Below are positions 22,935 to 34,670 of a DNA stretch of 64,000 bases, piece after piece (position 1 is the first letter of the stretch; the number at the start of each line of letters is the position of its first letter). Made by a program: the position numbers and the translations under genes. The notes under the pieces were generated by a model. That model was not told the DNA's origin. It saw nothing but the letters and a program-made list of their open reading frames with translations, and searched no databases. Source of the stretch: Sipunculus nudus (taxonomy: Eukaryota > Annelida > Sipuncula > Golfingiida > Sipunculidae); the NCBI GenBank assembly GCA_026874595.1, contig CM049318.1, positions 4,727,741-4,791,740 on the forward strand, written 5' to 3'.

Positions 22935-23600
22935 ATTTTAAAGTGTCTGCCTCCCAGGGGCCATCCAACCATACTAAAATAAACACCCATTACATGTATT
23001 TTTATCACTATAAATTTATATTGTACAGTTTAATTGAAAGTTAAGGTCCATAAAGTGTTTGTGCAAATGCGCGTAATTGCTGTTATCTGCGTGTCAGCAC
23101 TAAATATAAACAGAAAACCAAATATCTCTGATAAAATTAGAAGTAACAGTAATTTCTACGAATCTCCCTACATTGCAAATTTATATCATGATAATCAGTG
23201 AATTTAAGAAATTCTATTAAATAAGTGCATTTTCGTAAATTTGTAGACTTAAACAGAACAATAAATTCTGTCTGAAAAATATAATACTTCTTTAGGCTTT
23301 CCATCAGTTTCTTAGAATTTCTAACCTAATCAGGTAATCAATTTATTACTGTGATTGTGCCCCATGACATTCACGCCTTTGAAGTAGTTTTAGAGGCATG
23401 TTATTATGTGTGTCAGCAATTCAAACACTTAAGGCCAAGGAGGTATAGCATTCTACGGAAGCTCTCAAGCTGGCATGTTTATCAATTTAAACCAGGAAGT
23501 ATTTGATAAAAATAGTTGACCTCATCACGTGGGACAAGAAATGGTTATTACATTGCACGAAACCATGGCGTGACTGATTGCTATTTTTATTGTGTATATA
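22935..23600. repeat. Dispersed repeat R1, copy enlarged by about 300 bp
   Basis: It starts at 'gtctgcctcccaggggcc' and ends with 'gggacaagaaatggttattacattgcacgaaaccatgg'. The middle (about 23,170-23,480) holds extra sequence that resembles 21,640-21,975, so an earlier repeat probably recombined or inserted here. Confidence 0.5.
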
Positions 23601-25420
23601 ACGGACAAAGTTAAAAAATTACCAGTTCAATCACTGAAGTATATCTCGAGAATATGGTCAATCAAAAACCGTACTTGACGACATGTGTTATATTATATCA
23701 GATCATGTAACCTGATTATTTCCCCGACATTAAAACTGTTACATAGATTCCTGCAGCCTAACTGACCCGAGGGAAACTACACAAATTCATTTATCATGTG
23801 CCAAGGCGGGAATGCCTTCCCAGCATAATCCCATCTGTCCTGGTATATTCTTGTCTAACTTTTTTCTATGTTAATGACCATATAAGTTTGCTATAACATT
23901 TATCCTGAGTAAGGTGAAATGGGTCATCTTATAACGTTCCTGCTATTGCATGACACTTCCCTATAACACAGCAATGTTCATTTGATTATTATACGGTTTG
24001 TTGATTGGACCGAACAATACGATACAGGTAATCACCAGGAGGTGATTCCTGTTAATAATGATCGGTACAATAGTGATGCGTGCATTATTGGCCCCCCCCT
24101 CCCCCGTCTCACATTCTAGATGGTTCTTAATTATATCAATCTATTTTTCTATCAAAATTTGTTTTATTATAACTAAAAAAAAAGTCTCTTATTAATTATT
24201 AATCGGATATCGGAAGTCCTGTAAATTTGATTAACTGACTTTATTAATTCTAGACTAATGGATATTTTTTTTTCAGTTGTTCATTACAGGAAGTGACATA
24301 TTTGTTTGTACTAGGAAAACAGTTCTAATTCTAGGCAGTACCACCAACACCAGGTCACTATGAGAGATTACACACTAAAATTTTGTAACAAGTACCTTTG
24401 TTCAGGTCCGTGCGACTATAAGGTTCTCCAGGGGCAGGGGTTTCCATAGGCCGAGTTCATTAATATACTGATGCCTTTTTTAGGTCGCGCTGCGATAGCC
24501 GCTTCGTGCATTTTTTTTTCAAAATAATGATTAAACCTTCAGACAAAATATGGGAAATGGCCCGTTTAGGACACACATAGTATAGTTACCGATACCATAA
24601 GGGCAACCGCGTGGCGTCGCAAAAGAGAAACATATATTTCATGACATGTGCACGATAAGATTTGTACGATAAGAATAAAGAATTTACGCCCATGCCCCTG
24701 AACGGAGCCAAAATCCTTGTTATCTCATGCTCGATTGAGTAAAATCGGTCGGCATTTAGGAAACTTTAATGGCTTTTATTCCTATTTTACCCGTAACTAT
24801 GTAAAAGACTGTTGCTGAAATCTTTTAAAGCTTTTCCAAAATTGTTCACCTAGGATTAAAAGTTATATTGTTATATATCATGATTTGGTTCAACTATCAG
24901 AGCGAGATATCCTTATTCACATCTGCTTTTAAGTTAAAAATATAAGGTAAATGTTTAATTCACTTTGCTGTGGCTATTTACTGCATATTTTTCTCAATAA
25001 TAGTGTCCCTTCTAGAGTATTTTCCACTGCTGTTTAAACTAATACTTTTATGAAGTTAACTGATCACTCTGAGTAGCTCATGCCACACTACTGAATTGAA
25101 AGTCAGACTGCGGGGGCATGCACTGTTGGTACAATTGGTGGCAATGAACATTTGATGAATGACAATTACCTGACAGAGTCGATTTGCTTACTCAATTGTA
25201 CTGAGAGGGATTCTAAGAATCGGCGAAACTACATTTTTGGGGTCAACAGAAACCAAACGAAAGTACATATAACTCTCATGAAACAGTGGTACAATCTCAA
25301 ATATATTCCATGTTATTAGGTAGCCTCTTATGGCTTTCTTATCAAGATATTTTAACTTGTGTTATTGAACTAAATTAATATTAACTTAATTTTTTTCATG
25401 GATTGCACAAATAGTTACTT
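23601..25420. other. No gene recognised; partly a dispersed repeat
   Basis: About 23,740-24,880 has no clear match elsewhere in the window. From 24,897 to 25,300 it is another copy of the repeat seen at 4,108-4,500. No convincing open frame or RNA gene. Confidence 0.4.
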
Positions 25421-25429
25421 TATAACTAA

Positions 25430-25605
25430 TCGCGGCACTCTCCATGGCCCAGATGGTGGCGTTCCGTGGTCCGTAATGGTGGAGAAAATCACCGGCATTG
25501 GACGGGCAACTACAACCCACTCTCATAGCAACGCCGGGGATTGAACCCGGGTCGCCAGCGGAGAAGCGTTTTACCCTTCGCCTGTCTAGGCCACCATTAA
25601 TTTGT
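25430..25605 (-). mobile_element. tRNA-derived SINE (minus strand), second family
   Basis: On the minus strand the right end reads as a tRNA-like head with A box TGGCCTAGACAGGCG and an excellent B box GGTTCAATCC (plus-strand 25,538-25,547), followed by a short body ending near 25,430. The head differs from the SINE at 5,060, so this is a separate family. It is unlikely to be a functional tRNA gene because I cannot fold a matching acceptor stem. Confidence 0.6.
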
Positions 25606-26087
25606 CGGTCATCATTTTTACATGGTTGTAAGGTATAACAATTACATTTTTTGACAACAAAGACACTATTATTTCAGAAGAATATCACTGGCATGTGTGT
25701 GTGTCTTTTTGTGCCATAGGAATTGCATGCATATATGAAAAGACATAAAAATGTCCGAACTGTGTAATATGCTTGAGATTGAGCTATCACATTAGGAATG
25801 GATCTCTCTGGCTATTTCCTAAGCCGGACGGGTTACGAGTATCATACATTATCAATTAGAGTTAATTGTCATTGAAAAATGCATATTGCTGCTCATATAT
25901 TTAAATTACTTATATATATATATGTATATATAACTGACCATTAATTATACGCTAACACATTATATTTAGGGGAAACTATTGGGCTCGTCCCAGTTTACAA
26001 TCGATGCCGAAGGCACATGTGAGGCATTACTGCCGCTTGGCTAGAAAAACAAACAGTAGCAAAACAATACACCCCTTCCCTGACAAG

Positions 26088-26159
<72 letters not shown>

Positions 26160-26739
26160 TGGAGGTTGGGTTGGCTGGGGGCACGCAAGCAGGTTGTCAA
26201 GGTTATTGTTTGTGGCTATTTTTTAATATATAGATATAAACATCAAAGGTATGTTTGTTGCAGACATGTCTATCAAGGGTTTTTTGCTAACTGTTACTCA
26301 TTCCACATTTTTTTCCTTCGCCTCATAATGCAAGCTTGAAATTTAGACTACATATATGATTGTGCCCCCCCCCCCCCCTTGAAATAGAGATATGCCTATA
26401 ATAACGAGAACCATAAACCTGCAATTAATTCGAGGTAGTAGATAAATCGTGGTGATCGTGAGGGGAGGCTTTTGCTGTATATGTTCTTTTCATGTATTAG
26501 AAGGTACCTAAAAAGTAAGGTATTTTTATACAAATAAACATAATAATATTTTTGTCATTTTTTTATATAAGTATTTGAGAGCATATGTTTTAATTAAAAA
26601 ACATGGACCTCTCACTTTTTTTAAATATATTTTTGGTGGAGGTAACCTCCTCCTTTTTGGAATGGTTGCTGAACTAATTAATATGTACAATTTGCAGAAC
26701 TCCATTCTGGTTTCGAACTACCTGACAGGGGCTCACGCA
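25606..26739. other. No gene recognised; microsatellites
   Basis: This holds TA tracts at 25,912-25,932 and 26,092-26,122, a (GA)n run to about 26,158, and a poly-C run near 26,364-26,379. Otherwise nothing is supported. Confidence 0.5.
26092..26158. repeat. (TA)n-(GA)n compound microsatellite
   Basis: A TA run passes directly into a GA run, then a G-rich stretch (ggttggaggttgggttggctgg). Confidence 0.9.
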
Positions 26740-27003
26740 CGAACACCCTCGGGTCAACAAGGTTTGGTGCAATTCTCCTGCGGGTCCTGGGTGTGTTTAA
26801 TCACGTTTGCTGGGTGCAGTACCAAGACACACCAACAATGCGCACGTTTCGTTTGTTAGGGACATTTTTAGGCACAGTCTCTCCATAAGGCCTGGGTGGG
26901 AGCGAGCGTGAAAAAAAAACTCCCCGCTCCTCGGCTGAGATTGTAACTCACGATCTTCCGGCGGTGAACCTTGTGAACTACTCATAGACAACAGAAGCCG
27001 GTT
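26740..27003 (-). mobile_element. Decayed tRNA-derived SINE (minus strand)
   Basis: The right end matches the SINE at 5,060-5,297 ('ctcacgatcttccggc...agaagccggttt'), including the junction to the R1 repeat, so both copies descend from one insertion that was duplicated. The B box is damaged (GAGTTACAATC). The body to the left has diverged. Confidence 0.5.
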
Positions 27004-27019
27004 TGATCTCATACTTAAG

Positions 27020-27330
27020 TTTTTTACCTTTCAGGGGCTTTCCAGCCATATTAGAATAAGCACGCATAATATATGACCTATCACTTTAAATTTACATTGT
27101 ACACTTTAATAAATATGAAGTGCTTGTGCTGTTACGTGCGCCTCAGCAATATATTTATAGAACAATCCTAATACCAACGATCAAGGTACATCTTTTCTAT
27201 CGGCTCTCTCAAACTGGCATGTTTAGTAGATCGAACCAGGATGTAGAAATACCAAAATAATTAAAAACCTGACCAGGTGGGACCTGGCACGATTGATTTG
27301 ATGTTTTGTACTGGTCATGTGAGTACGAGC
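27020..27330. repeat. Dispersed repeat R1, long copy
   Basis: It runs from 'acctttcaggggctttccagccatattag' to 'gattgatttgatgttttgtactggtcatgtgagtac'. It corresponds by position to the copy at 7,785-8,115 upstream of gene A. Confidence 0.6.
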
Positions 27331-28310
27331 GGGGGTTAATAACAAATTCAACCAATAATATTTACGCATTAAATATGGCAAGACTTTTTATTAAGTTTAC
27401 AAGCTTCTTATTTTGTTCCCAAAAGTAAGCGTGGCTTCTCAGTTTCACAGGGTCTTATTTTAACAAAATTACACTTTTGGTCGGGCAACATTTTCTGGTC
27501 TTAAGAATGAGTAGAAATAAATCTGTATGTGTGGAAACGGGACTTAAATATATATATAATAAACTTAGCATGTGTATCATTCTAGGAACAAATTTCAACC
27601 TATATGCCGTACCTCTGAGTTATAATGTCATATAATTTAACTGCTCTGGTGTTATATCCAACTTTACGGTAAATGTTAACTGATTATGAAACAGATCCCC
27701 AGAGCAGAAAATATAAGTTCCCTAGATACAAAAACCCTTTGTCAACGTGTGATATGGGTGTATGGCAATTCTCATCAGCAACTTTTGCCGAATATGGAGT
27801 GGTATATAGGTACTCACGCTGCAGTTAAGTTAACCTAATCTGTTTCAAACACGGGCTCTTGCAAGGTAATTTGTTATAATAAATCTTGTATTTTGATACT
27901 TTGCTTTAGGAATAATGAATGTACAGACAGCATCTAACTTTTCTATTCTCTTTATTTTTAATTTTCCCGTCATTCTGTTGGATGGCAAACAGTTCTAATA
28001 GTCCTCTATCGTTCTCTGAATGTTAATTTTATATTTCATGGACCCAGTATTAACAATAAAATACCGGTCTGGTGGGTTTTTTTTAATTAACATCAAGAAA
28101 GCCACTGTACTTTCAGTGATACTGCATTATATACTAATTTGTACAATCTGAATTGTCTCACATATTCCTTTTACAGATGATATTTTCTTACCCATTCATC
28201 AGGAAGGAACTAACATGTCTATAACCTTGTCATAAACTATTATCTATAGTTAACATTTCAGGTTTTTTGTGTACGCATTCGTATAGCTTACAAACTCGTC
28301 AGGAGATAAG
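27331..28310. other. Far upstream region of gene B
   Basis: The stretch aligns in patches with 8,116-9,150. No gene or specific site is named. Confidence 0.4.
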
Positions 28311-28315
28311 TTTAA

Positions 28316-28494
28316 CCAATCACTTTACGCTTAATTGATCTGAAAAAAAGGTATTCCTTATTTTGATATGACGTGAGGATTATTTCTTAATAACTGCAGG
28401 ATACCGTTAAGGAGGCGTGGCCTAGGGATGTCCCATATCCCACGTGGTCGCTACAGGTATAGTATAAAAGAGGCCGTGCGTTGGACACAGCTCA
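28316..28494 (+). promoter_or_regulatory. Gene B promoter (CCAAT, CACGTG, TATA, initiator)
   Basis: CCAAT is at 28,316-28,320, CACGTG at 28,441-28,446, TATAAAA at 28,463-28,469, with a predicted start at the A of 28,494 in 'ctcacag', again 31 bp from the first T of TATA. Around these, 'aggaggcgtggcct' and 'gacacagctcac' are also shared with gene A. Conservation of the core while the introns diverge suggests both genes are expressed under similar control. Confidence 0.75.
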
Positions 28495-28995
28495 CAGAGC
28501 AATACTGCATCAAGGCACCAGTCAAGGTATTTAAATTATATTGACATTTGTTTGTTAAGGACTTTTTAATAGATCCAAGTATATAAAATTTTTATAACTT
28601 GTGTTGAAGCAAAGCATTAAGGAATTTGTATTATATATATTTTATCAATCTACTTATAGCACGAATGTTCTTAGATGCAAAAGCAAATGGAATTTTAGCT
28701 CTTTTGTTTAATCAATGCTAACATTATATTTGGGGATTTAAGTTTATAATCCGTGCCCCATATGATGCACACGTATATATCTACCGCGATGATGTTTATT
28801 TATTCACAGATTTACAGATACAGGACATTTTATAATGCACGGTCATGCTACAAAAGGTGGCGCTGGAACACTTCCTGTCAATAATAAGAGTTATGTGTAA
28901 GGGTGTGTCATTCAACAAGTCTATTTTTCTTTTTAAAATCTGATAAATTTTGTTTTTAGATACCTAGGTTCTACTGCTGTTACCATAGGGCGCAA

Positions 28996-31900
28996 ATGGC
29001 CTATCTTTCCACTCTTCTTGCCATGGCCACGTTGGCCTTCCTGGCTCATGGAGCTTCTTTGAAGGTAGGTAAAGACGTTTTACTGGTAATATGCAAATTG
29101 TGAGATCTAGATTGTTTCACAGATTATTTGCCGTTTGCATAACTATTCGACTCTTGACAAGAAAAAACATGTGGGCACCTTAAATATACTAGAATTTAGT
29201 TAACTAGAAATTAGATACTTAATACTTTGACCCATCCTTCATTTGTTCTTCTCATCGCACAATGAGAAATTATAGAACTACATCTAAGAAGCAGAGTTAT
29301 ATCAAGGCTTAAGGGCGATTGATCAGTTATTGATATAGTAATATGAAGTTCCTTTAAAGTTTGATGTGAATAGAAACCCGCTATATCTTAAGGATTGATG
29401 AATTTCATTATTTGTAGCACCATTCCCTGGCCGTTACCGAGCATGGGGAACACTTCACCCAAGTGACAGACATTGACACTGAGAACCAGGTGCTGTACAT
29501 CCATGTTCCCGCCCACCGATATCTCGTTGAGAGCAAGGTCATGTACGAGTTCAGCACGGTAAGAAAAGCTGTACTCGATAGTAAAATATCCTTAAAATGT
29601 ATGATTAAAACGTTTCATATAATGTCGTAAACCCTCTTATACTACAGTTATTTACAACGGCGATTTATATAATAAACTAGAGAAATTAAGGTATTAAATA
29701 TAAAATTTGAATAATGAGTGAAGCAATATTCAGAGATCCCTGAACATGGAGAATTTATGTCCTCGTAAAGTATACATAAAGTATGTCCTCGACATGCCTG
29801 CATATTCGCATAATCTATATTAGAAGAAAATAAGTCTTTGACCATTACCATTCACAACGTGTATCACAATACATGAAAAGTTTGCCTGGCATGCGCACAT
29901 TCTACTCTGAAGATAATATATGTTTTTAATATCTAAGCTCTGAAAACTTGACCAGCGTACATTGTGAAAATGATCGGTGGCGATATCAATTTTTTTCGAA
30001 TCTAGGAAGACTTTTCTAGAGCATTTAGTAGCTAAGAAATAAGCAAGTCTTTTCATTATCTTGAATGTGATCTACGATTACCCTGTATCAACAGTACCTG
30101 ATTATGTTTAAATTTCCAGAAATGCATGTTAAAACTAGCGCCCTGTGTCCTCTGCAGGTAAAATAGGTAAACACAGATACAATAGCATAACCGGGCAAAG
30201 ACACGATTAACAAATATTTACATTCCAGGGGAGAATACTTCGCTGCACTCCATCCATCCAGCGCTGCTACCTGAGCAACTTTAATACCTTCGAATTCCCG
30301 AACGCCACAACGATGCAGCAGACATGGCGTAACTTTGAGGTCAGTAGATCTGTAAATAAATATTTCTATGACGCAACATCTCAGGTTCCTGTTCCTTTAA
30401 TGGACATTAATAAAGACTTTTCATTTTTATGCTGGGAAGCCGACCAAAATATTAGTCTGACTCCTACATTTACATAACATCTTACATTTTCAACTACATT
30501 CTCTAATTTTTCTTGCACACTCAATCATGCATACATATATGTGAGGGTAAATTTCTTGTGTTTCAAAATGCAAATCATGTTTCCAAGGATAAGGTGTGAG
30601 AGCCTTAGATGTTACAGTTACGGTGAGCACATGTAATCCGTGTCATTATAAGTGCTCCTATGTATTATCAGAATGGCAAAGCTACGCCCGAAGTTGTTGA
30701 TACAGATGAGCAGGTGGTGCACCACAGCATGGTGGTCACGGAGAAGATCACTGACCACACCATCCTCACTGAATCAATGTACAAAGCACTTGGAGACTAC
30801 AGCCTCTACCGAGAGGAGCCCCTGCCCCAAGGAGCTTATATAATGGAAGGTTTGTACGAATACTACTCATTTTTTATGTGCTTTATACAGTCCCTTCAAA
30901 CATCTCAATTTTACAGACCAATGCTACGCTCACCTTTCATGATACAATGAAAGTAAATCTCTTATTTTTCGGGTATAATTGGCAAACAATGATAAAAACC
31001 ATTTGGGGGATTTTGTAATCAGTTATATAACATTTAAAAGTAACACCTCTGACCATCTGCCTTCCCCTCCCGGGAAATTTCCAATATCAGCGCTTGAGAT
31101 CGGACTCAAATATCTGAGACAAACTGTTGCTTGTTAGATGCATGAGCGCATGCGAGCGAGTAAGGCATATTTTATGATAAGAGACACTGCGTAGAAGGGC
31201 ATCAAGTTCAATTGGTTGGTGATAAGATCAGTCGGAACGCCGTGTATTATCTGCAATATCGTCCACTCAATGACTCTTATGTGAAGAACCATCATCTAAG
31301 ATCAACTGTGCTTGCAGTCATAAATCCATGTTAAAGTACCACCCTCAACGCTCCATCTGGCGGCGGATGGAGAAATTTTCATGTTTCATGCCTTAGACTA
31401 TACACTTAACTTACTACACTGAATAAACATCGTGTTTTATAATGTCGCCTGAGCTTCAATTAATACAAAGCATCTTTAATATAGTTTCACAGTAGAATTC
31501 TCCTTTATACAATCGTTAAATCTACGATATTTCTTTAGCAATGAAGCTGTCGGACCTATGCTGTTTATCGGAAAAAAAACTCCTTACTAAAATATTCGTA
31601 CACCCGTTTATGCCTCACGTCTCATTCACAAATTTTTTTTTTGTGTGATTTCTGGATTTCAATAATTTTTCTTTCTATGTTGATATTTTGGGGAAGGTGT
31701 TTCTGGAAAAATCTTGCAGAAGTAATATTTATATCATATAGGTGAAACACATGACAAAAGTTCCTGCAAAAACCTCAGGATTAAAATATGCGTCGTTTCG
31801 TCCCTATCCATTCACTACAAAAACATACATCAGATAGAGCCGTGGAATTTCACCGGGTGCAGCTAGTATTATATTAATTTAAAGTGAAACACTACCGTTT

Positions 31901-32204
31901 CCTTTAAACATTTGTACTCTTTGTATCGTATATCTTGTTAAAAGGTACCGTGGACCTGACTAAGGGGACAAGTCATCTCTCCAGGAAGAAACGCCAGTTT
32001 ATCTACTGTGAGGGTAACCAACAACCAGTGGTACGTTACGCTCGCACCACGTCATATTGTACTCGAATGATGATGTGTCCGATTCCCGAGGACCTCAACC
32101 ACTGCCGTGAGCAGCATCACACCGGGGATGACTTCTACCGCTGCATGTGCTGTCCGAGCGAGGTCACTCCCCAGACTTGCAGCTTTGGCTGTATGATACT
32201 TTAG
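28996..32204 (+). CDS. Gene B: paralogue of gene A, secreted nine-cysteine precursor (5 coding exons)
   Basis: Exon 1 is non-coding (about 28,494-28,526). Coding exons are 28,996-29,064 (exon 2 from 28,960), 29,418-29,558, 30,229-30,339, 30,672-30,849 and 31,945-32,204. Lengths and phases are identical to gene A (69, 141, 111, 178 and 260 nt). The last acceptor is weaker (ttaaaag). The product is 252 residues and differs from A at 15 positions: V9A, F16L, M23K, Q32H, E39V, V51I, H58Y, T69S, K92E, N126S, M158L, D190G, K192Q, R246S and I252L. All 11 cysteines of the processed precursor (C76, C83 and nine in the tail) and RKKR 180-183 are kept. Counting by eye, silent changes (~33) outnumber replacements (15) about two to one, which points to purifying selection. 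Function as for gene A: a secreted, furin-cleaved precursor with a BRICHOS-like prodomain; the role of the mature peptide is unknown. Confidence 0.85.
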
Positions 32205-32488
32205 ACATTATCCCCGTTTGGTCAAGAAAAGTTTTATGAATTCAGTACAACCTTATTTCTTTAGTTTTGCTTCAGTTATGTATTTCAAAACAAAGATATC
32301 AAGATATTTCATGGGATATCAATTGATCTAAATTTTGTTGAAATGATGTGACGTGAAACGTCCGAAAATGTGTGGTTTTGTAATTTGATGAGCATCAGAA
32401 AAGCTTTCAAATTTGTTTAATGCTTATATCATTCATACTGCTTTATACCTCATCATTTTAAGTGCATTGTACAACCTTTGAGTAATTG

Positions 32489-32494
32489 AATAAA
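32489..32494 (+). terminator. Gene B poly(A) signal (AATAAA)
   Basis: The stop-proximal AATAAA used by gene A is not present here. The first AATAAA is 285 bp after the stop and matches the conserved distal site of the other copies, so the B transcript probably has a longer 3' UTR. Confidence 0.55.
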
Positions 32495-32499
32495 ATTAA

Positions 32500-33624
32500 A
32501 TTAATATTACAGTGTCAGATTATGCCTGTCATGTTCATTTAGAAATACTTATTATATTGCCAATTCTTACATTACACGTACTTTAGGAATGATTATATAC
32601 GAATACCCATTTGGTGAATGTGTCTATCTGTTGCAGTGCGTACGATTATTTGTATCATTATGCATAGGAGAGAACGTAATAGGTTAACTGTAGTGTGCAA
32701 TTTGTTACATTTAATTTATGTAAATTATTCTTTTTCTAATATCCGTAGACCAAACACTCCCCCTATCATGCACTCCCCCTATCAGCTCGATGTTGGCCCT
32801 GAAAATATATCCGAAATGCTACATCTTTTTCCAAAACATACTATTATCGTATATAACCTAACATGAGTCTTTCCAAATGCCTAAGACGTAGCCTAAATTT
32901 ACAAAGAAAAGCGTAATAAGTGTTGTCAAGCTGCAGTGAGCCCAGTGACGGTAAGACTGTGACTGACTTTGTTCATCCAATTATCGGTTTTGATTAATTT
33001 TATTCGTAGCTTTAACAGTTGGTTTTCGGAAACACAGTTGCTTAAGGGTTACCCCTAGGTCCATATCCACTGCGGCCTACCCGGTCATCCTCAAGGCCAG
33101 TAGAGTTCCCTTATCACAGAGTCGAATATTGTAGAACACTGCCACTAGACGGCGTGTCCCTTACCCCGCAACGGTACCCTCTGCTCAATGTGGAGCTGTA
33201 ACAGCAGAACTGGACATTGAAACACTTGATATCTTGTAGTTCTGCAGTCAATAATACTTTGTGTGTTGGGCTTTAACTTGGATAAACAGATCTTCCTAAT
33301 TACCCAGAGAATTACGTTTTCCTTATTCCCCTTTGTCATGCAGAAGCGTTTATGCTGCTTAATGAGTCACTGTTACGTATCAACACGAGATAAAGATCGC
33401 TTACGATCTGAATAAACTTATTTAATGGCTTTTTGAAGCATTGGAGTTCCAAGAAGCTGGTTTCTTACACTGAGGAATAATATTAACTTAGACTGCTGTA
33501 AATTTAGTAGTTTGGCAATTGTGTCGATGGTAGTTGAAGAGAATCTATTGAATGGATTTTTTTTTTATTTTGAATGGTGAACGCACAATTTTTAGCTCAG
33601 CTTATTAAAGGGCTAAAGAGATCA
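32500..33624. other. 3' flank of gene B, non-coding
   Basis: The stretch aligns with 960-1,790 and 18,960-19,740. Small open frames at 32,618-32,866 (plus) and 33,145-33,339 (minus) are not conserved. Confidence 0.5.
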
Positions 33625-34670
33625 CTTTTTTTCCGTCCGTCTGTCCGTCTGCCTGTCCGTCCATTAAGCAGGCATAAATCGTAACCGCTGGAACAAGAAT
33701 CTTGTAACTTGACATGCTGGGAGGTCTATGAAAATTCTCCTTGGAAACCTGAAATTAGGTCTCTGTTACCCATATCCTCTGAGCTATGCTTCGGTTGAAT
33801 TTGGATACCATATACAAAATTTGGCATTCAGATGATAAAATTCCTTTTGTGAATGTCTTCCTGGTCGGCTGAGCGTCATGACCCCTTGACCACTTGTTCT
33901 TTTTCACCCCAGAACACTAAGTCTGATGTTCTAAGTGCTAAAAGACAAAAAAGTAAACTCAAAGAGAATATGTGAAAATTTAGAAGTTGTAGATATCACC
34001 ATCTTTTTTGCATAGCTAAAAGGTTGTCTATGACCATCAAGCTGACCAATATTAAAAATTACCAGGCAACGATTACTAAGATATTTCATTGACGGTAAGA
34101 ATTTTGGGTATAAATTAGATGCCACATCTTTATATTGCAATGTGGCCACAGCAGCTGTGAAGTACATGTTAAACAGATTTTCTTCAAATCTTCCTCGGTG
34201 ATACAGACGTGTATCACATTATTTTTTAATTAAATGTAAAGAATTTGTTTGCTTGGCTACAGTTGTGACATATCTACACAAATTGCTTAATCTGAAAAAT
34301 AATATTAAAAATGTACAATAATATAAACATGAAGATTGCACAAGCACTCTTACACAGTTAATGGAGCTATCCATGATCAATCAGTTAACCGAATTTCTGC
34401 AAAATTATGCATAATTATTTTAAATATTAAGGTTAAGCGAAAAAGATTTGTTTTGCAGCCAAGAACACTAACACATGTCTGATTTTCTAAGTGCTTAAAC
34501 ATACATAAACGCCCATATCTGGCAAAATACTGGTCAGCATGGAAGATTTACCATGGACCTATCTGGATATTTAGTAAAAGGTTCTAGATCAGATGGTGAC
34601 GATTTCCGCCTTGTTAATGGAAGGCCGGACGGCAAGACACACGGCCGGATGGCCAGACAAAACCAGGCTT
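33625..34670. mobile_element. Compact inverted-end (GTCC/GGAC) element, ~1.05 kb
   Basis: The left end 'ccgtccgtctgtccgtctgc...gtccattaagcaggc' and the right end 'cgccttgttaatggaaggccggacgg' are approximate reverse complements. The closest part is CCATTAAgcAGGC facing GCCttgTTAATGG. The interior has one unit of the ~335-bp repeat found at 2,265-3,480. No protein is encoded. It is probably a non-autonomous foldback-like or MITE-like element; class uncertain. Confidence 0.45.

Noticed and set aside
25430-25605. Functional tRNA gene on the minus strand
   Set aside because: A and B boxes are good, but no matching acceptor stem can be paired and a SINE-like body follows.
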